A DNA stretch of 64,000 nt, taken from the NCBI GenBank assembly GCA_900466575.1, contig UBMP01000001.1, positions 124,001 through 188,000 on the forward strand, read 5' to 3'. Position 1 is the first letter of the stretch. Each line of letters opens with the position of its first letter. A program made the position numbers and the translations under genes. This document shows positions 40,276 to 48,501 of the stretch, piece by piece. Below the pieces are notes generated by a model. That model was not told the origin of the DNA. It saw nothing but the letters and a program-made list of their open reading frames with translations, and made no database searches. The stretch is from Hyphomicrobiales bacterium. GTDB lineage: Bacteria; Pseudomonadota; Alphaproteobacteria; Rhizobiales; Rhizobiaceae.

Positions 40276-40297
40276 GTGAGAAAAGGACCTGGGACAC

Positions 40298-40513
40298 ATG
40301 GCCGAGACTGGCACTGTAAAATTCTTCAATACTGACAAGGGCTTCGGCTTCATCAAGCCCGACAAGGGCGGCGCGGACATCTTCGTCCACATCTCCGCCG
40401 TACAGGCATCCGGCCTCAACGGCCTGACCGAAAATCAGAAGGTCTCCTTCGACACCGAGCCGGATCGTCGCGGCAAGGGCCCGAAGGCTGTGAACCTTAC
40501 GGTTACCGGCTGA
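40298..40513 (+). CDS. Cold-shock domain protein (CspA family)
   Basis: A 71-residue single-domain OB-fold protein that binds single-stranded RNA and DNA and melts RNA structure. RNP1 is KGFGFI and RNP2 is DIFVHI, both intact; the ending PKAVNLTV is normal. Rhizobia have several csp paralogues, so no number is assigned. A ribosome binding site (AAAAGGACC) and a structured leader precede the ATG; a large bidirectional terminator follows. Confidence 0.96.
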   Translation: MAETGTVKFFNTDKGFGFIKPDKGGADIFVHISAVQASGLNGLTENQKVSFDTEPDRRGKGPKAVNLTVTG

Positions 40514-40545
40514 GCCTGAGCGGCCTCACCCATTGAACTGACTTG

Positions 40546-40592
40546 AAACCGCGATTTGCGGGCGCTTTTTTCGCGCTCCGCATCGCGGTTTT
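40546..40592 (+). terminator. Terminator of the cold-shock gene
   Basis: AAACCGCGAT (40546-40555) pairs with ATCGCGGTTT (40582-40591); the interior adds GCGG/CCGC and CGC/GCG pairs around a T-rich loop. TATATTT follows. Confidence 0.75.
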
Positions 40593-40638
40593 ATATTTCG
40601 TGCGGGAACTTTGCCGCCTTCGGGGAATTTTAACCTTT

Positions 40639-40655
40639 GTTCAGACTGCGTTCAG
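40639..40655 (+). promoter_or_regulatory. Direct repeat GTTCAG-N5-GTTCAG upstream of BA14K gene
   Basis: Two GTTCAG copies 11 bp apart, 66-82 bases before the start codon. The spacing is that of OmpR-type response-regulator half-sites. No regulator is assigned. Confidence 0.35.
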
Positions 40656-40720
40656 CTTAGACGACCTAATTTCGTCACAACGACGCGATCTGATCGCGCG
40701 CATGGACGAAAGGAAAGGCC

Positions 40721-41134
40721 ATGAACAAGGTTTCTAAATTTATCGCGATTTCCTGCGCCGCGACAGTCGCGGCATTGGCCGTCGGCAGCGGCGCTTCCGC
40801 ACAGGAATGGCATCGCCGACATTATCATCATGGCGGCGGCGATGCGCTCGCTGCCGGCGTCGCCGGTCTCGCTGTGGGCGTGATCGCCGGTGCGGCACTT
40901 GCCAGCCCGCCCCCACCGCGTCGCTATTATTATGACGATGGCTACTATGCTCCCCGTCGCGTCTACTACCGTCCCGCCTACGTCTACGACGAGGCGCCGC
41001 CGGTTTACCGCCCGAGCCTGCAGCCGTGGTCGCGCAGTTGGTATAACTATTGCGCGAACCGCTATCGGTCTTTCGACCCGCGGAGCGGCACCTTCATCGG
41101 GTATGATGGCCGCCAGCATTTCTGCGCGGGCTGA
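40721..41134 (+). CDS. BA14K-family secreted protein
   Basis: A 137-residue exported protein. Signal peptide (residues 1-27, FIAISCAATVAALAVGSGASAQ), His-rich segment (HRRHYHHGG), a Gly/Ala hydrophobic stretch (LAAGVAGLAVGVIAGAALA), a Pro/Tyr/Arg-rich middle and the C-terminal BA14K motif (CANRYRSFDPRSGTFIGYDG..C) with two cysteines. BA14K proteins are Brucella antigens with lectin-like activity; role in rhizobia is unknown, envelope location likely. Confidence 0.85.
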   Translation: MNKVSKFIAISCAATVAALAVGSGASAQEWHRRHYHHGGGDALAAGVAGLAVGVIAGAALASPPPPRRYYYDDGYYAPRRVYYRPAYVYDEAPPVYRPSLQPWSRSWYNYCANRYRSFDPRSGTFIGYDGRQHFCAG

Positions 41135-41155
41135 GGCTTCGATTGCATCGACTTC

Positions 41156-41186
41156 AAATGCCGGGTTCCACGCCCGGCATTTTTTA
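41156..41186 (+). terminator. Intrinsic terminator of the BA14K gene
   Basis: AAATGCCGGG / CCCGGCATTT with a 7-nt loop and a seven-T run. Confidence 0.9.
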
Positions 41187-41199
41187 TGGCCACGAAGGC

Positions 41200-41847
41200 T
41201 CAAAGCCCGACAAGAAACGGGTTATTCCGCCGCTCGTCACCGATCCGACTGCCAGGACCATGGCCGCAGATGAAACCGACATGGTCGCCCAGCGGAAATA
41301 CCTTGGTCTTGATCGAGTTCAGCAGCGTCGCATGATCTCCACCCGGCAGATCCGTCCGACCGATTGAGCCGTGGAACAGCACGTCGCCCAGATGAGCGAT
41401 CCCCTCCTCGCGATGGAAATAGATGACGTGTCCGGGCGCATGCCCCGGCGTATGATAGACCTCAAAGACATGGCTGCCAAAACCGACCGTGTCTCCGTCA
41501 TCCAGCCAGCGATCGGGCGTGCAATTGCGCATGGGCGTGTCGAGACCATACATCTTGGCCTGTGCCTCAAGCCCCTTCAGGAAGGTCTCGTCATTCTTGT
41601 GAGGTCCCAGGATATCGACGCCGAGCGCTTCCTTGAGCTCCATCGCGCCGCCTGCATGATCGAGATGTCCGTGCGTCAGCCAGATCGCCTTGACATCGAT
41701 CGCGTTGGATTTCAGCACCTCCAGGATCGTCTCCACGTCACCGCCCGGATCGACGACAACGCCTTCCTTGGTCTCACTGTCGAAGAGAACCGTGCAGTTC
41801 TGCTGGAACGCCGTTACCGGGATGATCCCCGCCTGAAGCTTCGCCAT
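41200..41847 (-). CDS. MBL-fold metallo-hydrolase (glyoxalase II-like)
   Basis: A 215-residue single-domain metallo-beta-lactamase-fold hydrolase. Metal motif THGHLDHAGG, further ligands in HTPGHAPGHVIYF, GDVLFHGSIGRTDLPGGD and the last His in CGHGPGS. The layout matches the YcbL/GloB-like group that cleaves hydroxyacylglutathione or related thioesters; the exact substrate is unproven. The start codon is directly preceded by a region encoding no partner; converges on the BA14K terminator. Confidence 0.88.
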   Translation of the reverse strand: MAKLQAGIIPVTAFQQNCTVLFDSETKEGVVVDPGGDVETILEVLKSNAIDVKAIWLTHGHLDHAGGAMELKEALGVDILGPHKNDETFLKGLEAQAKMYGLDTPMRNCTPDRWLDDGDTVGFGSHVFEVYHTPGHAPGHVIYFHREEGIAHLGDVLFHGSIGRTDLPGGDHATLLNSIKTKVFPLGDHVGFICGHGPGSRIGDERRNNPFLVGL

Positions 41848-41920
41848 GTCGCTACTCCGTTGTCACTCCCCGAGTGAGATAGAGCAACTTCGAGACGATG
41901 GAAACCGCGGGAGTGCGAAT

Positions 41921-42085
41921 TCACTGACCGGAAATGTCCGCCTGCGGCGGTGTCAGCGGAGAAACGGCGAAAGACGCGGTCGCAGCAAGAAGCGCGGCGA
42001 CGCTCAGGACAACCGCGAAGAAAACAATGGCGACCGGCCGCATGCTACGCGGCGACTCGTCGTTCGAAACATGGATTGAAGACAT
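41921..42085 (-). CDS. 54-aa single-TM small membrane protein
   Basis: Read on the minus strand, an ATG at 42085 preceded by GAGGGA opens a 54-codon frame ending at TGA (41921-41923). The product begins MSSIHVSNDESPRSMRP, has one clear hydrophobic helix (about 18-41, PVAIVFFAVVLSVAALLAATASFA) and a short polar tail VSPLTPPQADISGQ. The good ribosome binding site and a clean membrane helix argue for a real gene. No family recognised. Confidence 0.6.
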   Translation of the reverse strand: MSSIHVSNDESPRSMRPVAIVFFAVVLSVAALLAATASFAVSPLTPPQADISGQ

Positions 42086-42220
42086 GGATTTCGTCCCTCA
42101 AACGTTGCTTGCTGCTATCGGATTCGGTTTTACAACGCCAGCCCGAAACGAACTGTTCCCTGCGAAACAGGCCCATTTTGCCTTTTGTCAAACCGCGCGC
42201 ACATTTGCTGGGCCAATACC

Positions 42221-42261
42221 TTGATCTGGATCAATCTGCGTCATTAAGTCGTTGACATAAT
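42221..42261 (+). promoter_or_regulatory. FNR/FixK-type box and promoter of the 42315 gene
   Basis: TTGATCTGGATCAA (42221-42234) is a perfect FNR/FixK half-site pair. A CATAAT -10 (42256-42261) follows at a distance that places the box centre about 40.5 bases before the predicted start of transcription, the standard class II activation position. Confidence 0.75.
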
Positions 42262-42314
42262 CCGCAATTCGCATGAAGCTTTCAGAGAGATCATGAACTG
42301 ACGGGAGGCATTTC

Positions 42315-42590
42315 ATGGACTACGCAAGCATCGCAATCCAGGTGATCGCAGGTATTATCGCGGGCAACGCTGTCTGCGCGGCCATGAAGCAACCGGCACT
42401 CAGTACATGGACGAGAACGGCGGTCGGCGCAATCGGCGGTCTTGTCGGCGGCATCGTCTTTCACATGACCGCCGGCGACGGCGCCATCTCCGGTGCCCTT
42501 GTCGACATCTACACGGGTGGTTTTGGCGGAGCGATCCTGACGCCCATCGTCGGTGCCTTGACGACCGGCATGCTACGGCACCGCCACTGA
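42315..42590 (+). CDS. Small hydrophobic membrane protein under predicted FNR/FixK control
   Basis: A 91-residue protein that is almost wholly hydrophobic: segments about 4-24 (SIAIQVIAGIIAGNAVCAAM), 33-52 (RTAVGAIGGLVGGIVFHMTA) and 60-85, with repeated Gly motifs (GAIGGLVGGI, GGFGGAIL) like those of small membrane proteins that pack tightly. One Cys (C21) and two His near the end. No family recognised. GGGAGG precedes the ATG. The FNR/FixK promoter predicts induction at low oxygen. Confidence 0.7.
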   Translation: MDYASIAIQVIAGIIAGNAVCAAMKQPALSTWTRTAVGAIGGLVGGIVFHMTAGDGAISGALVDIYTGGFGGAILTPIVGALTTGMLRHRH

Positions 42591-42762
42591 ACCTGCGCCG
42601 GCCCGATCCGACTCGATCGCCTTGCGAAGCGGCCGAACCGTGTCATCACGCGAAGGCAACCAGAACTCATGTCTTGCTGTTAATCCGATGGACATTTACG
42701 GTCTATCGCGAAACACGGGCCGCAAGCGGCGGCCCTGACACAGGATGACACGAGGACTGCGC

Positions 42763-43269
42763 ATGCCCCAGGTTCAACGCACGCGGAGCGGCAAGACAAG
42801 CCGACCGGAGCCGATCATGGAGCCGATGACGGCCGCCGACGGCGTTGACTTCGAAATCATAGAACTCGTCTTCTTCGCCTACCGCGCCTTTACGTCGGAT
42901 CCGGATGCCATTCTGGAGAAGGGCGACATGGGGCGCGCGCATCACCGCGTCATGCATTTCGTCAACCGCGAACCCGGCATGACGGTCGCAGCGCTCCTCG
43001 ATACGCTGAAGATCACCAAACAATCGCTCGCCCGCGTGCTCAAGCAATTGATCGACAAGGGCTATATCTGCCAGATCGCGGGGCCTGAAGATCGCCGCCA
43101 GCGCTGCCTCTACCCGACTCGGGCAGGCCGCGAACTGGCGCTGGAACTGGCCGCGCCCCAGCATCGCCGCATCGCGCATGCGCTGGAGAAGGCAACCCCG
43201 GAGGAACGCGCAGAGGTCGTGCGGTTCCTGACCCGCATGTGCGACGAACGCGAAGGAGGCAAGGAATGA
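42763..43269 (+). CDS. petP: MarR-family regulator (PetP-like)
   Basis: A 168-residue winged-helix protein with the HTH in GMTVAALLDTLKITKQSLARVLKQLIDKGYI and a wing DRRQRCLYPTRAGRELA. Its stop overlaps the response-regulator start (ATGA). The MarR / OmpR-type regulator pairing is that described as petP-petR in Rhodobacter capsulatus and seen across alphaproteobacteria, so I use petP tentatively. The ATG at 42763 has GAGG eleven bases upstream; an earlier in-frame ATG at 42745 lacks spacing for one. Confidence 0.8.
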   Translation: MPQVQRTRSGKTSRPEPIMEPMTAADGVDFEIIELVFFAYRAFTSDPDAILEKGDMGRAHHRVMHFVNREPGMTVAALLDTLKITKQSLARVLKQLIDKGYICQIAGPEDRRQRCLYPTRAGRELALELAAPQHRRIAHALEKATPEERAEVVRFLTRMCDEREGGKE

Positions 43270-43976
43270 TCACAAGCGCGAAGATCGACCCGATTGCCGA
43301 CGACGCCCCTCACCTGCTGATCGTTGATGACGACAAGCGCATTCGCGACCTGCTGCAGCGGTTTCTGCAGGAGAAGGGCTTCCGCGTCACCGCCGCCGCC
43401 GACAGCCAGGAAGCGCGCCGCAAGCTTGAGGGGCTGGACTTTGATCTCCTGATCGCCGACGTCATGATGCCGGGCGAAAACGGCATCGCGCTGACGAAAT
43501 CGCTGCGAAAGGACCGCAAGTTCCCGATCATCGTGCTGACCGCACTCAGCGAGCCCGAATCCCGCATCGAGGGCCTTGAGGCCGGGGCGGACGACTATCT
43601 CGGCAAGCCTTTCGATCCGCGCGAGCTGGTCTTGCGTATCAACAACATCCTCCGCCGAAGCGCCGCTGAACGCCCGCCGGCGATCGAGCAGATGATGTTC
43701 GGGCCGTTCACCTTCTCGATTACCAAGTCAGAGCTTCGCCGTGGAGGCGAATTCGTGCATCTGACCGATCGCGAGCAGGAGATCATGCGTATTTTCGCCA
43801 TGCGGCCGGGCGATACCGTTCCCCGCCATGAACTCGCGGGCAGCGACGCCGAGACGGGCGAACGCACCATCGATGTGCAGATCAACCGCCTGCGCCGCAA
43901 GATCGAGGACGATCCGTCCAACCCGGTCTGGCTGCAGACGGTGCGCGGCATAGGCTATCGCCTGAATACGGAATAA
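43266..43976 (+). CDS. petR: OmpR-type response regulator (PetR-like)
   Basis: Receiver domain with the acidic pocket DDD (21-23), phosphoacceptor D65 (LLIADVMMPGENG) and K114 (YLGKPFDPREL), then an OmpR/PhoB winged-helix domain (HLTDREQEIMRIFAMRPGDTVPRHELAG; RTIDVQINRLRRKIEDDPSNP..VRGIGYRL). 236 aa. The start overlaps the MarR stop by four bases, with GGAGG upstream, and the histidine kinase begins six bases after its stop: one operon, with the kinase as cognate partner. The signal is not known. Confidence 0.92.
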   Translation: MITSAKIDPIADDAPHLLIVDDDKRIRDLLQRFLQEKGFRVTAAADSQEARRKLEGLDFDLLIADVMMPGENGIALTKSLRKDRKFPIIVLTALSEPESRIEGLEAGADDYLGKPFDPRELVLRINNILRRSAAERPPAIEQMMFGPFTFSITKSELRRGGEFVHLTDREQEIMRIFAMRPGDTVPRHELAGSDAETGERTIDVQINRLRRKIEDDPSNPVWLQTVRGIGYRLNTE

Positions 43977-43982
43977 GGGTCC

Positions 43983-45386
43983 ATGGCAGACACGGACGCA
44001 AAGCCCAGCAGCTTCGACGCGATCCGCCCTGAGCGGGATCGCCCGACTGCGTCCGGCTGGAAGCGCTCGATCCGCTGGCTGCGCCGCCAATTGCCAACCG
44101 GCCTGTTCGCGCGCTCCGTGCTGATCATCATCCTGCCGATGTTCATCCTGCAAGGCGTCGTGACCTATCTGTTCATGGAACGTCACTGGCATATGGTGAC
44201 CGAGCGGCTTTCCAGCGCCGTCACGCGCGACATCTCCGCGATCATCGACATGATGGAGACCTTTCCGCAGAATGACGACTACGCGCAATTGAAGCGCATC
44301 GCCAGCCAGCGCCTTGAACTGGACATCTCGGTCGAGAAGAACGGCACGCTGCCGCCGCCGCGTCCCAAACCCTTCTTCTCGCTGCTGGACGACTTTCTCA
44401 GCCAGGAAATTGCACAGAGGATCGCCAAGCCTTTCTGGATCGACACGGTCGGCAATTCACGCATTATTGAAATCCGCATCCTCGTCGGCAAGGACGTGCT
44501 TCGCATCTTTGCGCCCCGCGCTGCGGCTTATGCCTCCAACACCCATATCTTCATGGTCTGGATGGTGGTGACCTCGCTGATCCTCATCGGGATATCGGTT
44601 CTGTTTATCCGCGGGCAGATCCGGCCGATCACCGCACTGGCGAAAGCCGCGGAAAGCTTCGGCAAGGGCCAGAAGATGCCGGAGAATTTTGCGCCGCGCG
44701 GCGCAGATGAAATCCGCAAGGCGAGCCTTGCCTTCATCCTCATGCGCGAGCGCATCGAGCGCCATGTCGAGCAACGAACGGCCATGCTCTCCGGCGTCAG
44801 CCACGACCTGCGTACCATCCTCACCCGCTTCAAGCTGCAGCTGGCGCTTCTCGGCGACGACAAGGAACTGGAGCCGCTGCACCAGGATGTCAACGACATG
44901 CAGTCCATGCTGGAAGGCTATCTCGCCTTCGTGCGTTCTGAGGCAGAGGAAGATGTCGGGACGGTCTATCTCAGCGAAGTCATGCGCCGTCTCGAAATGC
45001 ATGCCGAGCTGGAAAACAAGGGCTTCGCGTCGACAGTCGAAGGCCGCGACGAGATCCGGGTGCGACCCAATGCCTTCAACCGCCTGATTTCGAATCTCAT
45101 CTCAAATGCCTGGCGACACGCCGACAATGTTCGCGTCAGGGCTGATCACGGCACGAAATGGCTGACCGTCACCGTGGACGACGACGGCCCCGGCATTCCG
45201 GTCGCCATGCGCGACGAGGTCTTCAAGCCCTTCTTCCGGCTTGACGAGGCTCGCAATCTGAATGCCTCCGGAACGGGCCTGGGCCTCTCGATTGCCCGCG
45301 ACGTGGCGCGCGCCCATGGGGGCAATGTCACGCTCGACGATAGCCCCATGGGTGGGTTGCGCGCCATTATCCGCATCCCGGCGTGA
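43983..45386 (+). CDS. EnvZ-like sensor histidine kinase
   Basis: A 467-residue membrane kinase: TM1 (about 42-64), a periplasmic domain (65-185), TM2 (about 188-209), HAMP, then the dimerisation helix with the phospho-His in SGVSHDLRTIL (H274), and an ATPase domain with N box (LISNLISNAWRHA), G1 (DDDGPGIP), F box (FKPFFRL) and G2 (GTGLGLSIA). The H-box form and layout are EnvZ-type. It phosphorylates the adjacent response regulator. Periplasmic ligand unknown. The hydrolase gene converges with seven bases between stops. Confidence 0.93.
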   Translation: MADTDAKPSSFDAIRPERDRPTASGWKRSIRWLRRQLPTGLFARSVLIIILPMFILQGVVTYLFMERHWHMVTERLSSAVTRDISAIIDMMETFPQNDDYAQLKRIASQRLELDISVEKNGTLPPPRPKPFFSLLDDFLSQEIAQRIAKPFWIDTVGNSRIIEIRILVGKDVLRIFAPRAAAYASNTHIFMVWMVVTSLILIGISVLFIRGQIRPITALAKAAESFGKGQKMPENFAPRGADEIRKASLAFILMRERIERHVEQRTAMLSGVSHDLRTILTRFKLQLALLGDDKELEPLHQDVNDMQSMLEGYLAFVRSEAEEDVGTVYLSEVMRRLEMHAELENKGFASTVEGRDEIRVRPNAFNRLISNLISNAWRHADNVRVRADHGTKWLTVTVDDDGPGIPVAMRDEVFKPFFRLDEARNLNASGTGLGLSIARDVARAHGGNVTLDDSPMGGLRAIIRIPA

Positions 45387-45392
45387 CCATCG

Positions 45393-46439
45393 TCACCCCT
45401 CCAGAAGGTGCAGTAGTCTTTCTTCAAACAGCGCCGGATTGCGGGCGAAGAAGGAATGTCCCTCATCTGCAATCAGATCGACACCGAGCCCGCAGCGCTG
45501 GAATTGGACGGCCGTATTCGCCGACTGCATGACCGCATCGGCTCCGCCGCAGAGGACACCGATCTTCTTCCTGTCCGCGTCGGGCAATGATGCCAGAAAG
45601 GCGCGATGATCGATCTCGCGCGAGACGATCGCCTGCCGCGCGGCTGGCGGAAGCTGCAGATTGTAGGTTAGCGCCGCGATGATTTCGTCACGCGTGGCCG
45701 CCGGCCGGCCGCTGACCGCGTCTGAAAGGGCGAGGTCCACGAATGCCGTGAGACCTTCGATGACGGAGGCCGCAGTCGAAGGGACCGGCGGCTCGGCGAT
45801 CAGGTTCATCTCCAGCGTCGGGAACACAGCCGGGGGTACGGCGGGCTGGAAGACATGCTCGCCACCGACATCGGGCGTACCCGGCGGCATGAGGCCGGGT
45901 GTCGTGTTGATCAGGACGACCCGCGAGGCGGCACCGAGCCCGCCATGGGTGCTCATGTAGTCGCACAGCACGACAGCGCCATAAGACCACCCGACAAGAA
46001 CCGGCAGATGCAGATCGAGCCCCGAAATTGCGGCTTCGATATCGTAGGCCCACCGGCGGGAGGTGCCGGCCCGGTCACCCGGCGCACAATAATAATCCTC
46101 ATGCAGCAGCGGCAGAACCCGACCGTCTTGCGCCACGGCCCCGAACGCACCCTGCGATCGGCCGTGCCCACGCAGATCGATGGCAACGAGCCTGTAACGC
46201 GAACGCAGAGAGGCGGACAGGAACTGCATGCGCCAGCACAGCGCCGATTGTGAAAGCCCATGCACAAAGACAAGCGCCGGCTTGTGGCGCTCGCCCGTAT
46301 CGATGACGCTGAGGGTCACGCCGTCGGCCGTCTTCACCTCCTGACAGGAGACCTTCGCGGGCGCGCGCCCCTGGGCGCCCCATAGACCGGCAGGCGATGC
46401 CACCATTCCGTGCCGCAACCGATTTGACCAGAACTCCAT
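45393..46439 (-). CDS. Alpha/beta-fold hydrolase
   Basis: A 348-residue alpha/beta hydrolase. The oxyanion motif is FVHGLSQSALCWRMQF, the nucleophile elbow GWSYGAVV (Ser), and the catalytic His DEGHSFFARNP; an acid follows the sixth strand (CGGADAVMQ). The N-terminal 35 residues are polar and unlike the family. Start at 46439 is supported by GGGAG upstream. Divergent from a LysR gene, which suggests substrate-induced expression. Substrate unknown. Confidence 0.85.
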   Translation of the reverse strand: MEFWSNRLRHGMVASPAGLWGAQGRAPAKVSCQEVKTADGVTLSVIDTGERHKPALVFVHGLSQSALCWRMQFLSASLRSRYRLVAIDLRGHGRSQGAFGAVAQDGRVLPLLHEDYYCAPGDRAGTSRRWAYDIEAAISGLDLHLPVLVGWSYGAVVLCDYMSTHGGLGAASRVVLINTTPGLMPPGTPDVGGEHVFQPAVPPAVFPTLEMNLIAEPPVPSTAASVIEGLTAFVDLALSDAVSGRPAATRDEIIAALTYNLQLPPAARQAIVSREIDHRAFLASLPDADRKKIGVLCGGADAVMQSANTAVQFQRCGLGVDLIADEGHSFFARNPALFEERLLHLLEG

Positions 46440-46521
46440 TTTCTTCACTCCCTGGATCGTGTTAGCCTTGCGATGGCTGAGACCGTAAGGCGGATTGCCC
46501 TGTCCCGTCGACGCGGAGTTC

Positions 46522-46538
46522 TGCACGCCCGCCGTGCA
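46522..46538. promoter_or_regulatory. Palindrome TGCACG-N5-CGTGCA between hydrolase and LysR genes
   Basis: Perfect 6-bp arms in the divergent intergenic region, 17 bp in total, compatible with a LysR-type recognition site. It sits about 84 bases from the hydrolase start. Confidence 0.4.
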
Positions 46539-46588
46539 TGGATGCGCGGCCGATAGTTGGTCGAATTGACATCGCGCGAGAGGCACGC

Positions 46589-47497
46589 TTGGAGTGGAGC
46601 CATCTGAAAGTCCTGCTGGCACTGCAACGCGGAGGCTCGATCGCCGGGGCTGCGCGTGAGCTGAAAGTGGATCATTCCACCGTCAGTCGACAGCTTTCAG
46701 CGCTGGAAGAGGCAGTGGGCGCCCAGCTTCTGATCCGGGGCGGAAGCGGCGTAACCTGGACAGCGCAAGGCACCCGCCTGCTTGAGGCCGCCCTGCAGAT
46801 GGACGCAGCCGCTTCGGATGCGATGCGCGAAGTGCGCGGCGTTCTCGCCGATGTAACGGGCTCCGTGCATGTCAGCGTGCCGACGGGTTATCTGCCCATC
46901 CTGATCCGGCTTGCGCTTCCCAGACTTGAAGCGGAGTGTCCGGGCCTGACGGTCAAGATGGAAGGGACCTATCAGCAGGTCGATCTGGCGCGCGGCGGCG
47001 CTGACATTGCCATCAGGATGGCACGCCCGAAAGAACTGGATCTCGTTGCCAAGCGCGCCTTCAGCGAAGCTTGGTTTGCCTATGCGTCGGAGCGCTATGT
47101 CGCGCGCCGCGGGCTGCCGCAGGACATGGAAAACCTGCCGGATCACGATCTCGTCCTTTACGCCGAGCGCCTCCACGGCCTCGAGCCCCTCGGCTGGCCG
47201 GACAGGTTCTCAGGCGAGAGGATTGGACGGATCCGGGTCGACACGATCGAGGCCGCAGCCCAGATCGTCGCGGCAGGCGGCGGCGTTGCGGTGCTGCCCG
47301 CCTTCGTCGCCCATGATATCCCGTCAGTTGTGAGGGTTTTCGACACGCCGATTGCCGCCAAGGAGGGTTGGATCGTCTTTCATGAGGCGCTGCGTGGAAC
47401 TGCCCGGACACGCGCGGTCGTGGACGTGCTGACAAAGGTCTTTCGGGAAAACAGGTCAGTTTTCATGGGTTCGGACAGCCCGGCATCTGCGGACTGA
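46589..47497 (+). CDS. LysR-family transcriptional regulator
   Basis: A 302-residue LysR regulator with HTH GGSIAGAARELKVDHSTVSRQLSALEEAVGAQLL and a ligand-binding domain (VHVSVPTGYLPILIRLALP; GGGVAVLPAFVAHDIP). I prefer the TTG at 46589 (MEWSHLKVLLALQRGGS), which has AGAGG upstream and gives the standard LysR opening; the ATG at 46538 would add 17 residues and overlap a palindrome. Likely to control the divergent hydrolase gene. Confidence 0.85.
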   Translation: MEWSHLKVLLALQRGGSIAGAARELKVDHSTVSRQLSALEEAVGAQLLIRGGSGVTWTAQGTRLLEAALQMDAAASDAMREVRGVLADVTGSVHVSVPTGYLPILIRLALPRLEAECPGLTVKMEGTYQQVDLARGGADIAIRMARPKELDLVAKRAFSEAWFAYASERYVARRGLPQDMENLPDHDLVLYAERLHGLEPLGWPDRFSGERIGRIRVDTIEAAAQIVAAGGGVAVLPAFVAHDIPSVVRVFDTPIAAKEGWIVFHEALRGTARTRAVVDVLTKVFRENRSVFMGSDSPASAD

Positions 47498-47506
47498 AAG
47501 ACTATC

Positions 47507-48064
47507 CTACCGCCCGTAGCCGCCCATCAATTCCGGATAAGGCCGGCGCAGATTGTAGCGGTGCCAGGCATCGATCCGCTTCGGGTAACGCGCCCGCAAT
47601 GCGTCGAGCGGCTGCAGCAGCGCCCCGCCGCGACCGAGATGCGCGTCGATGATCTCGACGATACGCCGGTTCGGCCAGGGCTTGTTGACGATCTTGAGAA
47701 AGGACTCAAAGGCCTTTGCCTCCTGCCCCGCCCCAAGTCGATGCGCCATGAGGCAGAAGGCGAAGGCGGTCGAGCGGCTGACGCCGGCATGGCAATGGAC
47801 GAGGATCCGGCTGTCGGGGAGCTCCACTGCGGGCCGCACGGTCTCGAACAGACTGACGACGACATCGGGAAAATGCGCGGTAAAGGCCGCAGTCTCCTGG
47901 TCCCGAAGCCGCGCCACGATATGTTCGCCGCGTCCAATGACGGGCACGAGATGGTCCGGGAGTTCCGGATCGATCAGGGACACGACATGGGTTGCACGCC
48001 ACGCCTCTGCCACCTCGCGGGCGCGCGGCAAGCAGCTCACGCGGAAATTTTGATCCAGCATCAT
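47507..48064 (-). CDS. Tyrosine/dual-specificity protein phosphatase
   Basis: A 185-residue Cys-based phosphatase with the P-loop HCHAGVSRSTAFAF (Cys nucleophile and Arg) and a likely general acid in the preceding DVVVSLFETVRPAVELPDSRILV segment. Members of this short rhizobial group are usually annotated as tyrosine phosphatase family proteins. Two adjacent ATG codons start the frame. It converges with the LysR gene, nine bases between stops. Substrate unknown. Confidence 0.8.
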   Translation of the reverse strand: MMLDQNFRVSCLPRAREVAEAWRATHVVSLIDPELPDHLVPVIGRGEHIVARLRDQETAAFTAHFPDVVVSLFETVRPAVELPDSRILVHCHAGVSRSTAFAFCLMAHRLGAGQEAKAFESFLKIVNKPWPNRRIVEIIDAHLGRGGALLQPLDALRARYPKRIDAWHRYNLRRPYPELMGGYGR

Positions 48065-48149
48065 CTTGCATCCCCTCGAAACCGAGAATCAGGCCTACGC
48101 CCTGATTGGGGCGAAAAGTCGCTTGCCACAGCCCGCCGAAGAAATGTGA

Positions 48150-48491
48150 TCAGCAGAGCTTCGCGCCGTCGGGTACGGGAAGATCGACACCCGCGAGCAC
48201 GATCGCGCCTTGCGCATCGGCAAAGCCGAGCGTGAGCACCTCAGACATGAATGGACCGATCTGGCGCGGCGGAAAATTGACGACGCAAAGAACGCGCCGC
48301 CCGGCCAGAGTTTCAGGTGCATAATGCGCGGTGATCTGCGCCGACGATTTCTTGCGCCCGATCTCCGGACCGAAATCGATGACCAGCTTGATCGCCGGCT
48401 TGCGCGCCTGCGGAAACGGCTCCGCCTCGACGATCGTGCCAAGACGGATATCGACCTTTTCGAAATCGGCGTAAGTGATGGTCTCGGTCAT
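48150..48491 (-). CDS. csaA: CsaA-type tRNA-binding domain protein
   Basis: A 113-residue OB-fold protein of the CsaA / EMAPII-like tRNA-binding family. Landmarks: FEKVDIRLGTIVEAEPFPQARKPAIKL, DFGPEIGRKKSSAQITAHY, VVNFPPRQIGPFMSEVLTLGF and the end VPDGAKLC. CsaA has chaperone-like and tRNA-binding roles in Bacillus. It starts ten bases after the proC stop, so it forms an operon with ybjN-like and proC genes. Start at 48491 (MTETITYADFE). Confidence 0.92.
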   Translation of the reverse strand: MTETITYADFEKVDIRLGTIVEAEPFPQARKPAIKLVIDFGPEIGRKKSSAQITAHYAPETLAGRRVLCVVNFPPRQIGPFMSEVLTLGFADAQGAIVLAGVDLPVPDGAKLC

Positions 48492-48501
48492 ATGCGGCCG
48501 C

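Larger units (their letters stand above)
39889..40297 (+). other. Gene-free region upstream of the cold-shock gene
   Basis: 409 bases, AT-rich in the first half. It holds TGCTTGA-TTT-TCAAGCA (39916-39932), CTTGCAA-N11-TTGCAAG (39933-39957), a 14-bp perfect palindrome CACAGAATTCTGTG (40064-40077) and two copies of TCTGCGCTCCG flanking it (near 40050 and 40104). The last 100 bases form the structured csp leader. No coding frame is convincing. Confidence 0.5.
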
